Positions 43,449 through 51,008 of a DNA stretch of 64,000 bases are shown here, piece by piece; within the stretch, counting starts at the first letter, position 1, and every line of letters begins with the position of its first letter. Made by a program: the position numbers and the translations under genes. This DNA is from JAJDXO01 sp965213765 (GTDB taxonomy: Bacteria > Pseudomonadota > Alphaproteobacteria > Rhodospirillales > UBA2165): positions 496,001 to 560,000 of the forward strand of contig OZ243926.1 of assembly GCA_965213765.1 (NCBI GenBank), written 5' to 3'. The notes below the pieces were generated by a model. That model was given only the letters and a program-made list of their open reading frames with translations. It ran no database searches and was not told where the DNA came from.

Positions 43449-44792
43449 TCAGCCCGGTGCAGACGATGATCTCGTTGGGCGCGGGCCGCAGTCCAGCCCG
43501 AAAGCGCGGCGGGTCTGCGGGTCCAGCGCCGCCAAGCCGAGGCCCAGCCCATCGCCGGTCTCCGCCTTGGCAACCGGTTCGGCCTCGGGCGAGCTTCCGA
43601 TACGCACCTCGATGGTACGCTTCCGGCCGTCGCGCCAGACCTTCATCTCGGCCTCATCCCCCGCCTGCAGGGAACCAATGATCCGGGGCAGATCCTTGAG
43701 GCGCTCGACGGTCTTGTCATTGACCTCCAGGATCACATCGCCCCGCTTCAGTCCGGCCTCATCCGCCGGGCTGTCATCGGTCACCCGGGACACCAGCGCG
43801 CCGGCGGATTCTTCGAGATCGAGGCTGGCCGCCAGTTCTTCGGTGACGGCCTGAATCCGGACGCCGAGCCAGCCCCGCTGGACCCGCCCATCGTCCTTCA
43901 AGTCTTCGATGACGGTCTCGGCGAGCGACGAGGGAATGGCAAACCCGATACCCACGTTGCCGCCCGACGGCGAGAAGATGGCGGTATTTACCCCGATCAC
44001 CTCGCCCCGCATGTTGAAGGCCGGACCACCGGAATTGCCCTGGTTGATCGGCGCATCGATCTGCAGGAAGTCGTCAAACGCTCCCGCGCCGATGTCACGA
44101 TCGCGGGACGAAATAATTCCGACCGTCGCCGTCTTGCCGACGCCGAACGGATTGCCGATTGTCACGATCCAGTCGCCGACCCGCATTTCGTCGGAAGATC
44201 CGAATGAAACCGTCGGCAGATCACGCTTGGCATCGATTTTCAAAAGCGCGAGATCGGTCTTGTCATCCTGTCCGATGAGCTCGGCCGCGTACTTCTTGCC
44301 GTCATGCATGACGACCGTGATTTCGTCGGCGTCATCGATGACATGATGGTTGGTGACGATCAGCCCGTCCTTTTCGATGATGAAGCCGGAGCCGAGCCCC
44401 TGGGTCCGAGGCCCGCGTGGCCCGCCCCGGAATTGGGGCATTTCGGGCACTCCGAATTGCCGGCTTCCATCTTCGCCGAAGAAACGCCGGAAGAACTCTT
44501 CGAATTGGGGCGGCATCCGGCCGGACGAAAGCACCGGACCGGCAGCCCGTTTCTCGACCCGGATGGTGACCACGGCCGGGCTCACCCGCTCCACCACGTC
44601 GGCGATATTTACCGTCGCCGGGACGGGAATTGCCTGGACGGATTTCACCGCTTCGGAGGAATTCGCCGCGGATTTCCGGTCCAATTGGTCGGCGAATGCA
44701 ATCCCGCCGGCGATCGTGCCGGTCGCGAGAGCCGTGATTGCCATCACGGCGAGAAGTTTTGACTTCGGTGTATGTAAGAGTTGTTTTCGCAT
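43449..44792 (-). CDS. degP: DegP/HtrA-like periplasmic serine protease, truncated (PDZ2 lost)
   Basis: A 447-residue envelope protease/chaperone. Signal-anchor region (residues 10-34, LLAVMAITALATGTIAGGIAF), trypsin-like domain with His150 in VTNHHVIDD, Asp in LLKIDAKRD and Ser254 in GNSGGPAFN, then PDZ1 (GVRIQAVTEELAASLDLEES, PADEAGLKRGDVILEVNDKT). Homology ends at ALDPQTRRAFGLD. The last 12 codons are island sequence, and PDZ2 lies at 32023-32253. Catalysis may survive, as one-PDZ HtrA proteins exist. The ATG 44792 follows AAGGAG. Confidence 0.88.
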   Translation of the reverse strand: MRKQLLHTPKSKLLAVMAITALATGTIAGGIAFADQLDRKSAANSSEAVKSVQAIPVPATVNIADVVERVSPAVVTIRVEKRAAGPVLSSGRMPPQFEEFFRRFFGEDGSRQFGVPEMPQFRGGPRGPRTQGLGSGFIIEKDGLIVTNHHVIDDADEITVVMHDGKKYAAELIGQDDKTDLALLKIDAKRDLPTVSFGSSDEMRVGDWIVTIGNPFGVGKTATVGIISSRDRDIGAGAFDDFLQIDAPINQGNSGGPAFNMRGEVIGVNTAIFSPSGGNVGIGFAIPSSLAETVIEDLKDDGRVQRGWLGVRIQAVTEELAASLDLEESAGALVSRVTDDSPADEAGLKRGDVILEVNDKTVERLKDLPRIIGSLQAGDEAEMKVWRDGRKRTIEVRIGSSPEAEPVAKAETGDGLGLGLAALDPQTRRAFGLDCGPRPTRSSSAPG

Positions 44793-44993
44793 CTCAATTC
44801 TCCTTGAAATCGAAGGAATTTCAGGGCACCGGAAGCGCAAACTCGCTTAATTTCCAATGCCGTTGAGAATTGAGACTAACTATTGCCGTCTAACCGCTAC
44901 CTGTCTGGCCGATTACTATTTGGTAATTTTTGTCCAATAACAGTCGAAGACGAGGACGATGAGGAAAACCTCAACGCCTGATCCCGTCTTCGC
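44793..44993. other. degP promoter region
   Basis: This 201-base gap lies between two minus-strand genes. It holds the degP ribosome site (AAGGAG, about 12 bases upstream of the start) and the AT-rich stretch 44870-44940, a likely promoter area. No clear operator repeat was seen. Confidence 0.4.
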
Positions 44994-46169
44994 CTAACCC
45001 AGCACTTTCTCCACCAACCGCACCCAAAACGATGCCCCGATGGGGAGGATCTCGTCGTTGAACTCGTAGCGCGTATTGTGGAGCGGATATGTTTCCCGGT
45101 CCGGGAATCCGGCACCAAGGCGAACAAAGGTGCCCGGCCGCTCATTCAGCATGAACGCGAAATCCTCGGACGCCATCGTCGGCGGATAGGCCTCTTCCAG
45201 ATTTTCCTCACCGACCAGGTCAACCGCCACCGAACGGGCAATCTCGCTTTCCGGACCGTTATTGACCAACACCGGATAGAGCTGCTCGTACGAGACGTCC
45301 GCACTGCCGCCGTGGGCCGACGCGATGCCGCCGGCGATTTGCTCAATCTGCGGTTTGATGGTCTTCTCCGGATCCAGGGCGAAGGACCGGACCGTTCCGC
45401 CCAGCACCGCTTGATCGGGGATCACGTTCATTGCGTCACCGGCGTGGAACTGCGTTACCGATACGACGATGGCGTCGATCGGATTGGTGGTCCGGCTCGA
45501 GATGGTCTGAAGTCCCGAGACGATTTCGGCACCGATCACCACCGGATCAATCCCCTGGTGGGGGGCCGCGGCGTGGCTGCCGCGCCCTTTGACGACAATC
45601 TCAAATTTTGCCGCCGATGCCATTCCCGGCCCCTCGCCGATGCTGATTTTGCCGGCCGGCATGTTGGGCCAGTTATGCATGCCGTAGACGGTGTCGGCGG
45701 GAAACTTGTCAAACAGTCCCTCCTCCACCATCACCCGGCCGCCGCCCGCCATCTCCTCGGCCGGTTGAAAGATGAAATGAACGGTGCCGTTGAAATTTTT
45801 TGCCTCCGCGAGGTGCTTGGCGGCGCCCAACAGCATGGTCGTGTGCCCATCGTGCCCGCAGGCGTGCATCTTGCCGGGCACCTGGGACTTGTAGGGAAGG
45901 TCGGTTTGCTCGGGCATGTCGAGAGCGTCCATGTCGGCGCGAAGGCCTATGGAGGGTCCGTCGCCATTGACCAGCGTACCGACGACGCCGGTCGTCGCCA
46001 TGCCCCGATCAATCTCGATGCCGAACGCCGAAAGCTTTTCGGCCACCAAATCCGAGGTCCGATGCTCTTCAAACGCGGTTTCCGGATGAGCGTGAATATC
46101 CTGCCGCCAGGACGCCATTTCGTCCTTGAGGGCGTCGAGTTCCTTGATGACCGGCATCGTATCTCCCAT
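44994..46169 (-). CDS. M20-family amidohydrolase (hippurate hydrolase/aminoacylase type)
   Basis: A 391-residue M20D amidohydrolase. Metal ligands are visible in MHACGHDGHTTMLLG, the catalytic Glu pair in FQPAEEMAGGGRVMVE, His in YGMHNWPNMPAG, and the late His in YPLHNTRYEFND. The dimerisation domain occupies residues 185-300 (GRGSHAAAPHQGIDP). Such enzymes hydrolyse N-acyl amino acids or hippurate. A hippurate-type activity would release benzoate for the aromatic pathway in this window, but that link is inference only. Confidence 0.85.
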   Translation of the reverse strand: MGDTMPVIKELDALKDEMASWRQDIHAHPETAFEEHRTSDLVAEKLSAFGIEIDRGMATTGVVGTLVNGDGPSIGLRADMDALDMPEQTDLPYKSQVPGKMHACGHDGHTTMLLGAAKHLAEAKNFNGTVHFIFQPAEEMAGGGRVMVEEGLFDKFPADTVYGMHNWPNMPAGKISIGEGPGMASAAKFEIVVKGRGSHAAAPHQGIDPVVIGAEIVSGLQTISSRTTNPIDAIVVSVTQFHAGDAMNVIPDQAVLGGTVRSFALDPEKTIKPQIEQIAGGIASAHGGSADVSYEQLYPVLVNNGPESEIARSVAVDLVGEENLEEAYPPTMASEDFAFMLNERPGTFVRLGAGFPDRETYPLHNTRYEFNDEILPIGASFWVRLVEKVLG

Positions 46170-46287
46170 TCTGGACTATGCCTCGGGAGTTTGGCCAATG
46201 CGGGCCGTTTACTCAACCACCGCCCTGGCCTTGACTTGCCGTTTCCATGGGCCAAGTTTCTATTCCTGCGCCGCATACGGGATTCTT

Positions 46288-47145
46288 ATGACCACCAATC
46301 TGCCAGCCGACCTTGATGCCGACGAGGTCAACCGGATTGTCGATGCGGCCATCGCCGAAGATGTGGGCAGGGGCGACATCACGTCCCGGGCCGTCATCCC
46401 CGGGGAAACGGAGTTCGAGGGCGTCATGGCGGCACGGGAACCCGTCGTCGTCGCCGGGCTGCGGATCGCCGAGATGGTTTTCAAAAAGTTGTCCCCTGAG
46501 ATTTCATTCGACGCACTCGCCGCCGAGGGCGAAGCGGCTGAAACGGGAACCGCCTTGGCCCGGATTTCCGGTCCTGCGGGTGAGCTTCTCGCCGCGGAAC
46601 GCACGGCCATAAATTTCGTCCAGCATCTTTCCGGCATTGCAACGCTCACGCGGGTCTACGCCGACGCCATTGCCTCGGAAAACACGGTGCTTCTCGATAC
46701 CCGCAAGACCATTCCAGGCCTCAGGCAGTTGGAGAAATACGCAACCCGGATCGGCGGGGCGACCAACCACCGCATGCGCCTCGACGATGGCGTGCTGATC
46801 AAGGACAACCACGTGGCGGTCGCGGGCGGCATCGGCGAGGCGGTTCGCCGGGCCATCGATGCCGGCCTGAAGCATGTCGAAGTGGAGTGCGACACGTTGG
46901 AGCAGGTTGCCGAGGCCGCGGGATCGGGCGCGGAGCGCATCCTGCTGGATAACATGAGCCCGGACGACATGCGCCGGGCCATCGAAATCATCGATAACCG
47001 CTGCACCACCGAAGCTTCGGGCAACGTGACACTGGACAACATCAAGGCGGTGGCGGCGTCCGGTGTCGATTACGTATCGGTGGGGCGGCTGACCCACTCG
47101 GCACCCTCGGTGAATATCGGGCTCGATTGGACCCCGGCGACCTAG
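46288..47145 (+). CDS. nadC: Nicotinate-nucleotide pyrophosphorylase (quinolinate phosphoribosyltransferase)
   Basis: A 285-residue NadC that converts quinolinate and PRPP to nicotinate mononucleotide in NAD synthesis. Signature stretches: AEDVGRGDITSRAVIP, ERTAINFVQHLSGIATLT, LLDTRKTIPGLRQLEKYA, GGATNHRMRLDDGVLIKDNH and GVDYVSVGRLTHSAP. Length is normal. ATG 46288 fits the family start. nadA and nadB are not adjacent. Its stop codon TAG is formed by the first bases of a MITE-like end, although the protein is complete. Confidence 0.92.
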   Translation: MTTNLPADLDADEVNRIVDAAIAEDVGRGDITSRAVIPGETEFEGVMAAREPVVVAGLRIAEMVFKKLSPEISFDALAAEGEAAETGTALARISGPAGELLAAERTAINFVQHLSGIATLTRVYADAIASENTVLLDTRKTIPGLRQLEKYATRIGGATNHRMRLDDGVLIKDNHVAVAGGIGEAVRRAIDAGLKHVEVECDTLEQVAEAAGSGAERILLDNMSPDDMRRAIEIIDNRCTTEASGNVTLDNIKAVAASGVDYVSVGRLTHSAPSVNIGLDWTPAT

Positions 47146-47290
47146 GGTCCGGACCCGATTAAGCCATCATGGGAGTGTTGCGGCGATGAGGACGGCGCGG
47201 CACAAGGTCCCTCGCCCCCGTCAGGGGGAGAGGGATCGGTCTTTCTTTTTGCACCCTCTCCCCCTTCTTGAGGGGGAGAGGGATGCGGAG
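47143..47290. repeat. MITE-like end, copy 3 (partial)
   Basis: TAGGGTCCGGACCCGATTAA followed by GCC, then GTGTTGCGGCGATGAGGACG and CCCTCGCCCCCGTCAGGGG match the left half of the other copies. There is no matching right end nearby. The nearest candidate is the reversed end at about 52313-52328, so the 5.2 kb between may be DNA that accumulated inside this element. Confidence 0.55.
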
Positions 47291-47470
47291 GCTTGGCGAG
47301 CCTGCGAGCCATAGCCGTAGCTGGGTGAGGGGGAATTTCCATATCACCCTCACCCTCATTCCCACCCTCACCCCGGCCCTCTCCCTCAGAGAGGGAGAGG
47401 GAGTTTCGGTGGGTCCCCTCGTCCCCTTCCCGGGGGAGAGGGAGAGTAGTCCTGTTGCCGCACCGGGTTC
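47200..47470. repeat. CT/AG-rich palindromic blocks
   Basis: Several copies of the pair CCCTCTCCC and GAGGGAGAGGG recur at 47213-47290 and 47385-47450, and again at 49480-49505, 50995-51008 and 52178-52300. They form hairpins and contain no gene. They are related to the MITE interior. Confidence 0.6.
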
Positions 47471-47717
47471 CCTCGCCCGCGCCGTCGGCGCCTGAACACC
47501 CCGTTTCGTTTTCCGGACAATGGTGCCGGGGAAGGACCGGTTTTACGGCCTTTTCGCCTTCGGGCCGGCGGCAAATCCCTTTCGTGTTCTGGTCTAACAC
47601 CGAGCCTTCCAAATACCGGACAATCACGGTCGGTTTGCACACTCTTTAGTGGCAGCCGCTGCCGGCGGAACGTTGGCTTCACCAGGGTGGATCAGGATGG
47701 CGGAACGGGGAAACGGC
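47470..47717. other. Gene-free stretch
   Basis: No supported gene. It separates the AG-rich blocks from the promoter-like sequence and heptamer array. Confidence 0.4.
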
Positions 47718-47749
47718 TTGACAGCGCCGAAACTGCCCGGCGGTATAAT
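47718..47749 (+). promoter_or_regulatory. Sigma-70-like promoter before the heptamer array
   Basis: A perfect TTGACA (47718-47723) and a perfect TATAAT (47744-47749) are separated by 20 bases, longer than the optimal 17. The heptanucleotide array starts 5 bases after the -10 box, so a transcript would begin inside the array. Confidence 0.5.
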
Positions 47750-47753
47750 TAGA

Positions 47754-47949
47754 GAGCCGAGAGCCGAGAGCCGAGAGCCGAGAGCCGAGAGCCGAGAGCC
47801 GAGAGCCGAGAGCCGAGAGCCGAGAGCCGAGAGCCGAGAGCCGAGAGCCGAGAGCCGAGAGCCGAGAGCCGAGAGCCGAGAGCCGAGAGCCGAGAGCCGA
47901 GAGCCGAGAGCCGAGAGCCGAGAGCCGAGAGCCGAGAGCCGAGAGCCGA
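47754..47949. repeat. Heptanucleotide tandem array, 28 perfect copies of GAGCCGA
   Basis: 196 bases consist of exactly 28 identical GAGCCGA units. Unit purity implies recent expansion and likely length variation by slipped-strand pairing. The frames open through it would encode AESREPR or SALGSRL repeats and are artefacts of the array. The array lies between a promoter-like site and the secreted protein gene at 48266. Confidence 0.95.
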
Positions 47950-48265
47950 GCTGCGTCCGGCGTCAGGGCGATGCTCTGCGACACCACCGCATTTCCGCCC
48001 CGCGGACGACGCTCGACGAAGGCGTGATTCCCGCCGTCTGATTTCCCGCCTCCGCCGTCCGGCGGGGGCCGCTTCCCTCACCTTGCCTTCCGCAATCCGC
48101 CGCGGGCCGCGCGCCCGGCCGGCGGATCGATGCCGGCTCACGAAGCCGTCCGGTCATGGGGCAAACGATCCCGAAACGATCGCGACACGTCTACCGCGCC
48201 GGCGTCCGGCCGCGGGCGCGGGTCTTTGCTTTTTTCCCACCATTCGACGATATGGAGACAATATT
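47950..48265. other. Leader region upstream of the secreted protein gene
   Basis: 316 bases of GC-rich sequence with no supported gene. They lie between the heptamer array and the start codon. If transcription starts at 47755 they would be a long 5' leader. Confidence 0.4.
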
Positions 48266-48970
48266 ATGATGCGTAACCTGATTTCCGGTCTCGCCCTTGC
48301 CGCGCTGGCGGCGGCGTTCATGCCGGGCCCGGCGCTCGCCAACATTTCCTGCCCGCCGGGGTCGCCGGCGCCCGGCTGTGAGGCGGCGGAGACGAGCACT
48401 GCGCTGACGGCGTCGTTCCACGGGGTGCCGGAGGTGCATAACGGCAAGAAGCTGTTCGCCTTCGAGATACGCTTCAGCGGGGATTTCTCCGGCCTGCGGC
48501 TGCGGGAGGTCAAGCAGGCGCTCCAGGTGACGGGCGGCCGGGTGGTCGACGTGAAGCGCACGGTGCGGGGCAAGAACGGCAGCGTGACGGTCAGGGTGCG
48601 GCCCTCCTCGTCCGGGGACATGACGGTGACGCTGGCCGCCGGCACCGCCGGGGGCGGCTCGCTGACGGTTCCGGGGCCGGAGTCGCCGCCGCCGGCCCCC
48701 GAGCCGGACCCCGTCGCGGAGCAGGTTTCAACGCCGGACCCGCAGCCGGTTTCCGAGCCGGACCCGCAGCCGGTTTCCATGCCGACGCCGACGCCGACGC
48801 CGACGCCGCTGACGGCATCGTTCCACGGGTTGCCGATGAAGCACGACGGCAAGCTGCTGAGCTTCGAGATCCGGTTCAGCGAGGATTTCGACGGCCTGAA
48901 GCTGACGGCGCTCAAGCAGGCGCTCCAGGTGACGGGCGGCCGGATAGTGGACGTGAGCGGCGCAGCCTGA
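48266..48970 (+). CDS. Secreted protein with two Calx-beta-like repeats, truncated
   Basis: A 234-residue protein: signal peptide (residues 1-25, LISGLALAALAAAFMPGPAL, cleaved after Ala), a short Cys pair (CPPGSPAPGC), a repeat domain (LTASFHGVPEVHNGKKLFAF to MTVTLAAGTA), a Pro/Thr/Glu-rich linker with DPQPVSE and PTPTPTPTP repeats, and the first half of a second copy of the domain (LTASFHGLPMKHDGKLLSFE). Such domains (LTAxFxGxPxxHDGxxxFxF) occur in large exported adhesin-like proteins. The second copy is cut by a stop at 48968, so the gene is probably the 5' remnant of a longer surface protein. ATG 48269 is an alternative start. Confidence 0.65.
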   Translation: MMRNLISGLALAALAAAFMPGPALANISCPPGSPAPGCEAAETSTALTASFHGVPEVHNGKKLFAFEIRFSGDFSGLRLREVKQALQVTGGRVVDVKRTVRGKNGSVTVRVRPSSSGDMTVTLAAGTAGGGSLTVPGPESPPPAPEPDPVAEQVSTPDPQPVSEPDPQPVSMPTPTPTPTPLTASFHGLPMKHDGKLLSFEIRFSEDFDGLKLTALKQALQVTGGRIVDVSGAA

Positions 48971-49263
48971 ACTGGCGCTCGCGGGGGCTGGGCCTGGAAT
49001 ACGCGGCGGAGGTCGGCGACGGCTGGAGCGGGTCGGTCCGGCTCGGACTGAAAGCTCAACGGTATGACGAGGCGGACGCGCTGTTCCTGAGGCGGCGCGC
49101 GGACCTGAGGCGAAGCGCCGGCATGACGCTGTCGCACCGCGAGGTCTCGTGGGAGGGCTATCAGCCGGTGCTGATGCTCGACTGGTCGCGGACCGATTCG
49201 AACATAGAGCTCTACGACCGGAAGCTGCGGTCGGTCCGGCTCGGGCTGCGCAGGCTGTTTTGA
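48964..49263 (+). pseudogene. C-terminal fragment of an outer-membrane barrel, SLAM/DUF560-like
   Basis: In a different frame from the preceding gene: SRGLGLEYAAEVGDGWSGSV, then FLRRRADLRRSAGMTLSHRE, then GYQPVLMLDWSRTDSNIELY and a final SVRLGLRRLF. The terminal Phe and TDSNIxxY pattern match the C-terminal strands of surface lipoprotein assembly modulators. No start or N-terminal TPR part is present. It is joined directly to the truncated repeat protein. Confidence 0.6.
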
Positions 49264-49280
49264 GGCCGGGCGTGGATCAC

Positions 49281-49442
49281 CGGGTCGAATAAGGTCAATT
49301 CGGACGAATTGACCGATCCGGTGATGACGGCTAGCGGGTCAAATAAGGTCAATTCGGACGAATTGACCGATCCGGTGATGACGGCTAGCGGGTCAAATAA
49401 GGTCAATTCGGACGAATTGACCGACCCGGTGATGACGGCTTG
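49281..49442. repeat. Three tandem 54-bp units, each a nested palindrome
   Basis: Units 49281-49334, 49335-49388 and 49389-49442 differ at only a few bases. Each contains the perfect inner hairpin GGTCAATTCG/CGAATTGACC with a two-base loop, plus outer pairing GGGTC/GACCC or GGTC/GATCC, and ends GGTGATGACGGCTAG. Related single units lie at 18636-18685 and 50904-50956. Confidence 0.9.
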
Positions 49443-49593
49443 CGGGTGAGCGGGGAGAGGAGGCTTGCCATGCGTTCCCTCGCCCCCGCCTCAGGGGGAG
49501 AGGGGCTGAGGCATATAATGATTGCGTCATGGCCGGGCCCGGACCCGGCCATCCACGTGTACCGTGCCGCGAGACGTGGATCACCGGGTCAAG

Positions 49594-50879
49594 CCCACTG
49601 GTGTCCGGTTTAACTTTCACGTCCATTGGATTGCCATTTGGTTTGAATTTTCGGGAGGCGGTGTTTTGGGTTTGAGGAGGCGGTCGATGCGCTTTCGATG
49701 CATGAGGTTGGCGCGCACGAGACGGGCGAATGCGAGCGGGCTTTTGACGATGGTTTGGGTGTCTTGGGCGAGCCTGAGCAGCAGATAGGCGATCATCGCC
49801 CTCCTGGCCTTACGGCGATCTGGATGCGCACGGCGTTTTCGCTGTTGCCGATGAAGTGTCGGATCTTGAGGGTCTGTTTGACCCAGCGGAAGAACAGTTC
49901 GATGGCCCATCGCCGCTTGTAGAGATCGGCGATCTCCCGGGCCGGGGCGTCGAGGTCGTTGGAGAGGATGCGCAGCACCTTGCCGGTGTCGGTTTTGATC
50001 CGCACCTCTCGGACCGGTTCGGCGAACGGGTTTTTGCGGTTTTTGGCCCGGCGTTTTGGCAGCCGGCCGATGCGGTCGGACAGGATGCCGCTGTCGTCCG
50101 GGAGGCCGCGTTCGGCGGTAAGGTCGAGCGGCGTGTTGGACTTGAAACGGGTGACGATGCGGCATCCGGCGGCGCTCAGCTTGGCCCACCAGGCATAATC
50201 GTAGTAGCCGAGGTCGAAGACGTAGGTGGCGCCGGCCTCGATGGGCATTGTCTGGGCGGCGGTGATGTCATTGACCCGGGCCTTGGTCACCGCCGAATAA
50301 ACCGGCCGCTCGGCATCCGCGTCGTAGATCACGTGGACCTTGGCGCCGCACACCTTGGCCGAGAAGCGCGCCCACTCGGACCCGGCGCCGCTCAGGCGGA
50401 GCCCGGTGGAATCGATCAGATAGGTGGCCTCGCCGAGCTTGCGGCGCAGGCCCCGGTGGGCACGACCGGCCATCTCGGCGAACAGGCCCGAGAACACCGC
50501 CGCCGGACGGCGCGCATTGGCGTCGGCCAGCGTCGAGCGCTGCGCCGGCCGGCTGCCGACGTGGTACAACCGCGCCGAATGGCTCTCCAGGCCGCCGGCG
50601 ATCTCGCGCAGGCTCGATGCCCCCGAAAGCTGGCCGTATAGAAGTGCGATGAACTGGTCCTTGGTGCTCAGGCGCCGAACCCGCCAATCGGCGCCATGCT
50701 CCTTCACAAGCCGGTCGAACGCATCCCAAGGAACATGCTTCAAGATGTCATGAAAAACGCTATTCTGGTGCCGCATGGTGCTGGTCCTAACTTCGTGTCC
50801 AAATCGTCGCAAACGCTTGGACACCAGTAGAATCAACACCATGCAACCTGTCCAGATATCTTAACCGGACACCAGTGGG
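49594..50879 (-). mobile_element. IS4-family insertion sequence (1286 bp)
   Basis: Terminal inverted repeats CCCACTGGTGTCCGGTT (49594-49610) and AACCGGACACCAGTGGG (50863-50879) bound one transposase gene on the minus strand. No target duplication is evident in the repetitive flanks. The right flank is again a nested palindrome unit. Confidence 0.85.
49617..50776 (-). pseudogene. IS4-family transposase, frameshifted near its C-terminus
   Basis: From ATG 50776 the protein starts with a DUF4372 domain (MRHQNSVFHDILKHVPWDAF) and continues into a DDE_Tnp_1 domain: first Asp in YLIDSTGLRLS, second in YVFDLGYYDYAWW, Glu in the Y-x2-R-x3-E-x6-K signature YKRRWAIELFFRWVKQ. At about 49800 the frame changes: RIQIA is continued as MIAYLLLRLAQDTQ only in another frame. 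A small insertion at that point explains it. The catalytic triad precedes the break, but the tail is probably needed, so the IS is likely inactive or the break is a sequence error. Confidence 0.8.
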
Positions 50880-50903
50880 TCCGGGCCCGGTGATGACGAC
50901 AAG

Positions 50904-50956
50904 CGGGTCAAATAAGGTCAATTCGGACGAATTGACCGACCCGGTGATGACGGCTT
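50904..50956. repeat. Nested palindrome unit, single copy
   Basis: The same GGGTC/GACCC outer and GGTCAATTCG/CGAATTGACC inner hairpin as at 49281-49442, directly beside the right end of the IS4-family element. It is followed by the GTGAGCGGGGAGAGGAGG block shared with MITE copy 1. Confidence 0.8.
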
Positions 50957-51008
50957 GCGGGTGAGCGGGGAGAGGAGGCTTGCCATGCGTTCCCTCGCCC
51001 CCGCCTCA

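Larger units (their letters stand above)
32250..43473. mobile_element. 11.2-kb defence-rich genomic island inserted in degP
   Basis: The island is bounded on both sides by parts of one degP gene in the same orientation. It holds only foreign content: DISARM-like helicase and methylase fragments, two toxin-antitoxin pairs, a type I restriction-modification operon, a transposase remnant, an ssb fragment and tyrosine recombinases. No target-site duplication or att repeat is visible at the junctions, and the left end cuts through a methylase gene. So the present form is the product of insertion followed by deletions. Confidence 0.8.

Noticed and set aside
32250..43473. The island as a pure assembly chimera
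   Set aside because: Both ends fall inside the same gene in the same orientation and the gene parts fit each other, which a random chimera would not give. Long reads should still confirm it.
42340..43573. Long minus-strand frames opposite the recombinase genes as new proteins
   Set aside because: Only the first 200 bases show homology (ssb); the rest is antisense to recombinase coding sequence.
47649..48041. A plus-strand frame encoding AESREPR repeats and a minus-strand frame encoding SALGSRL repeats
   Set aside because: Both are translations of the GAGCCGA array. A 7-base unit leaves all frames open, so openness is no evidence of coding.
48960..48975. In-frame readthrough of the TGA that ends the secreted repeat protein
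   Set aside because: The following barrel fragment is in another frame, no cysteine is expected there and no SECIS-like hairpin was seen.
49281..49442. Tandem repeats as a CRISPR array
   Set aside because: The 54-bp units are contiguous with no variable spacers and no cas genes are present.
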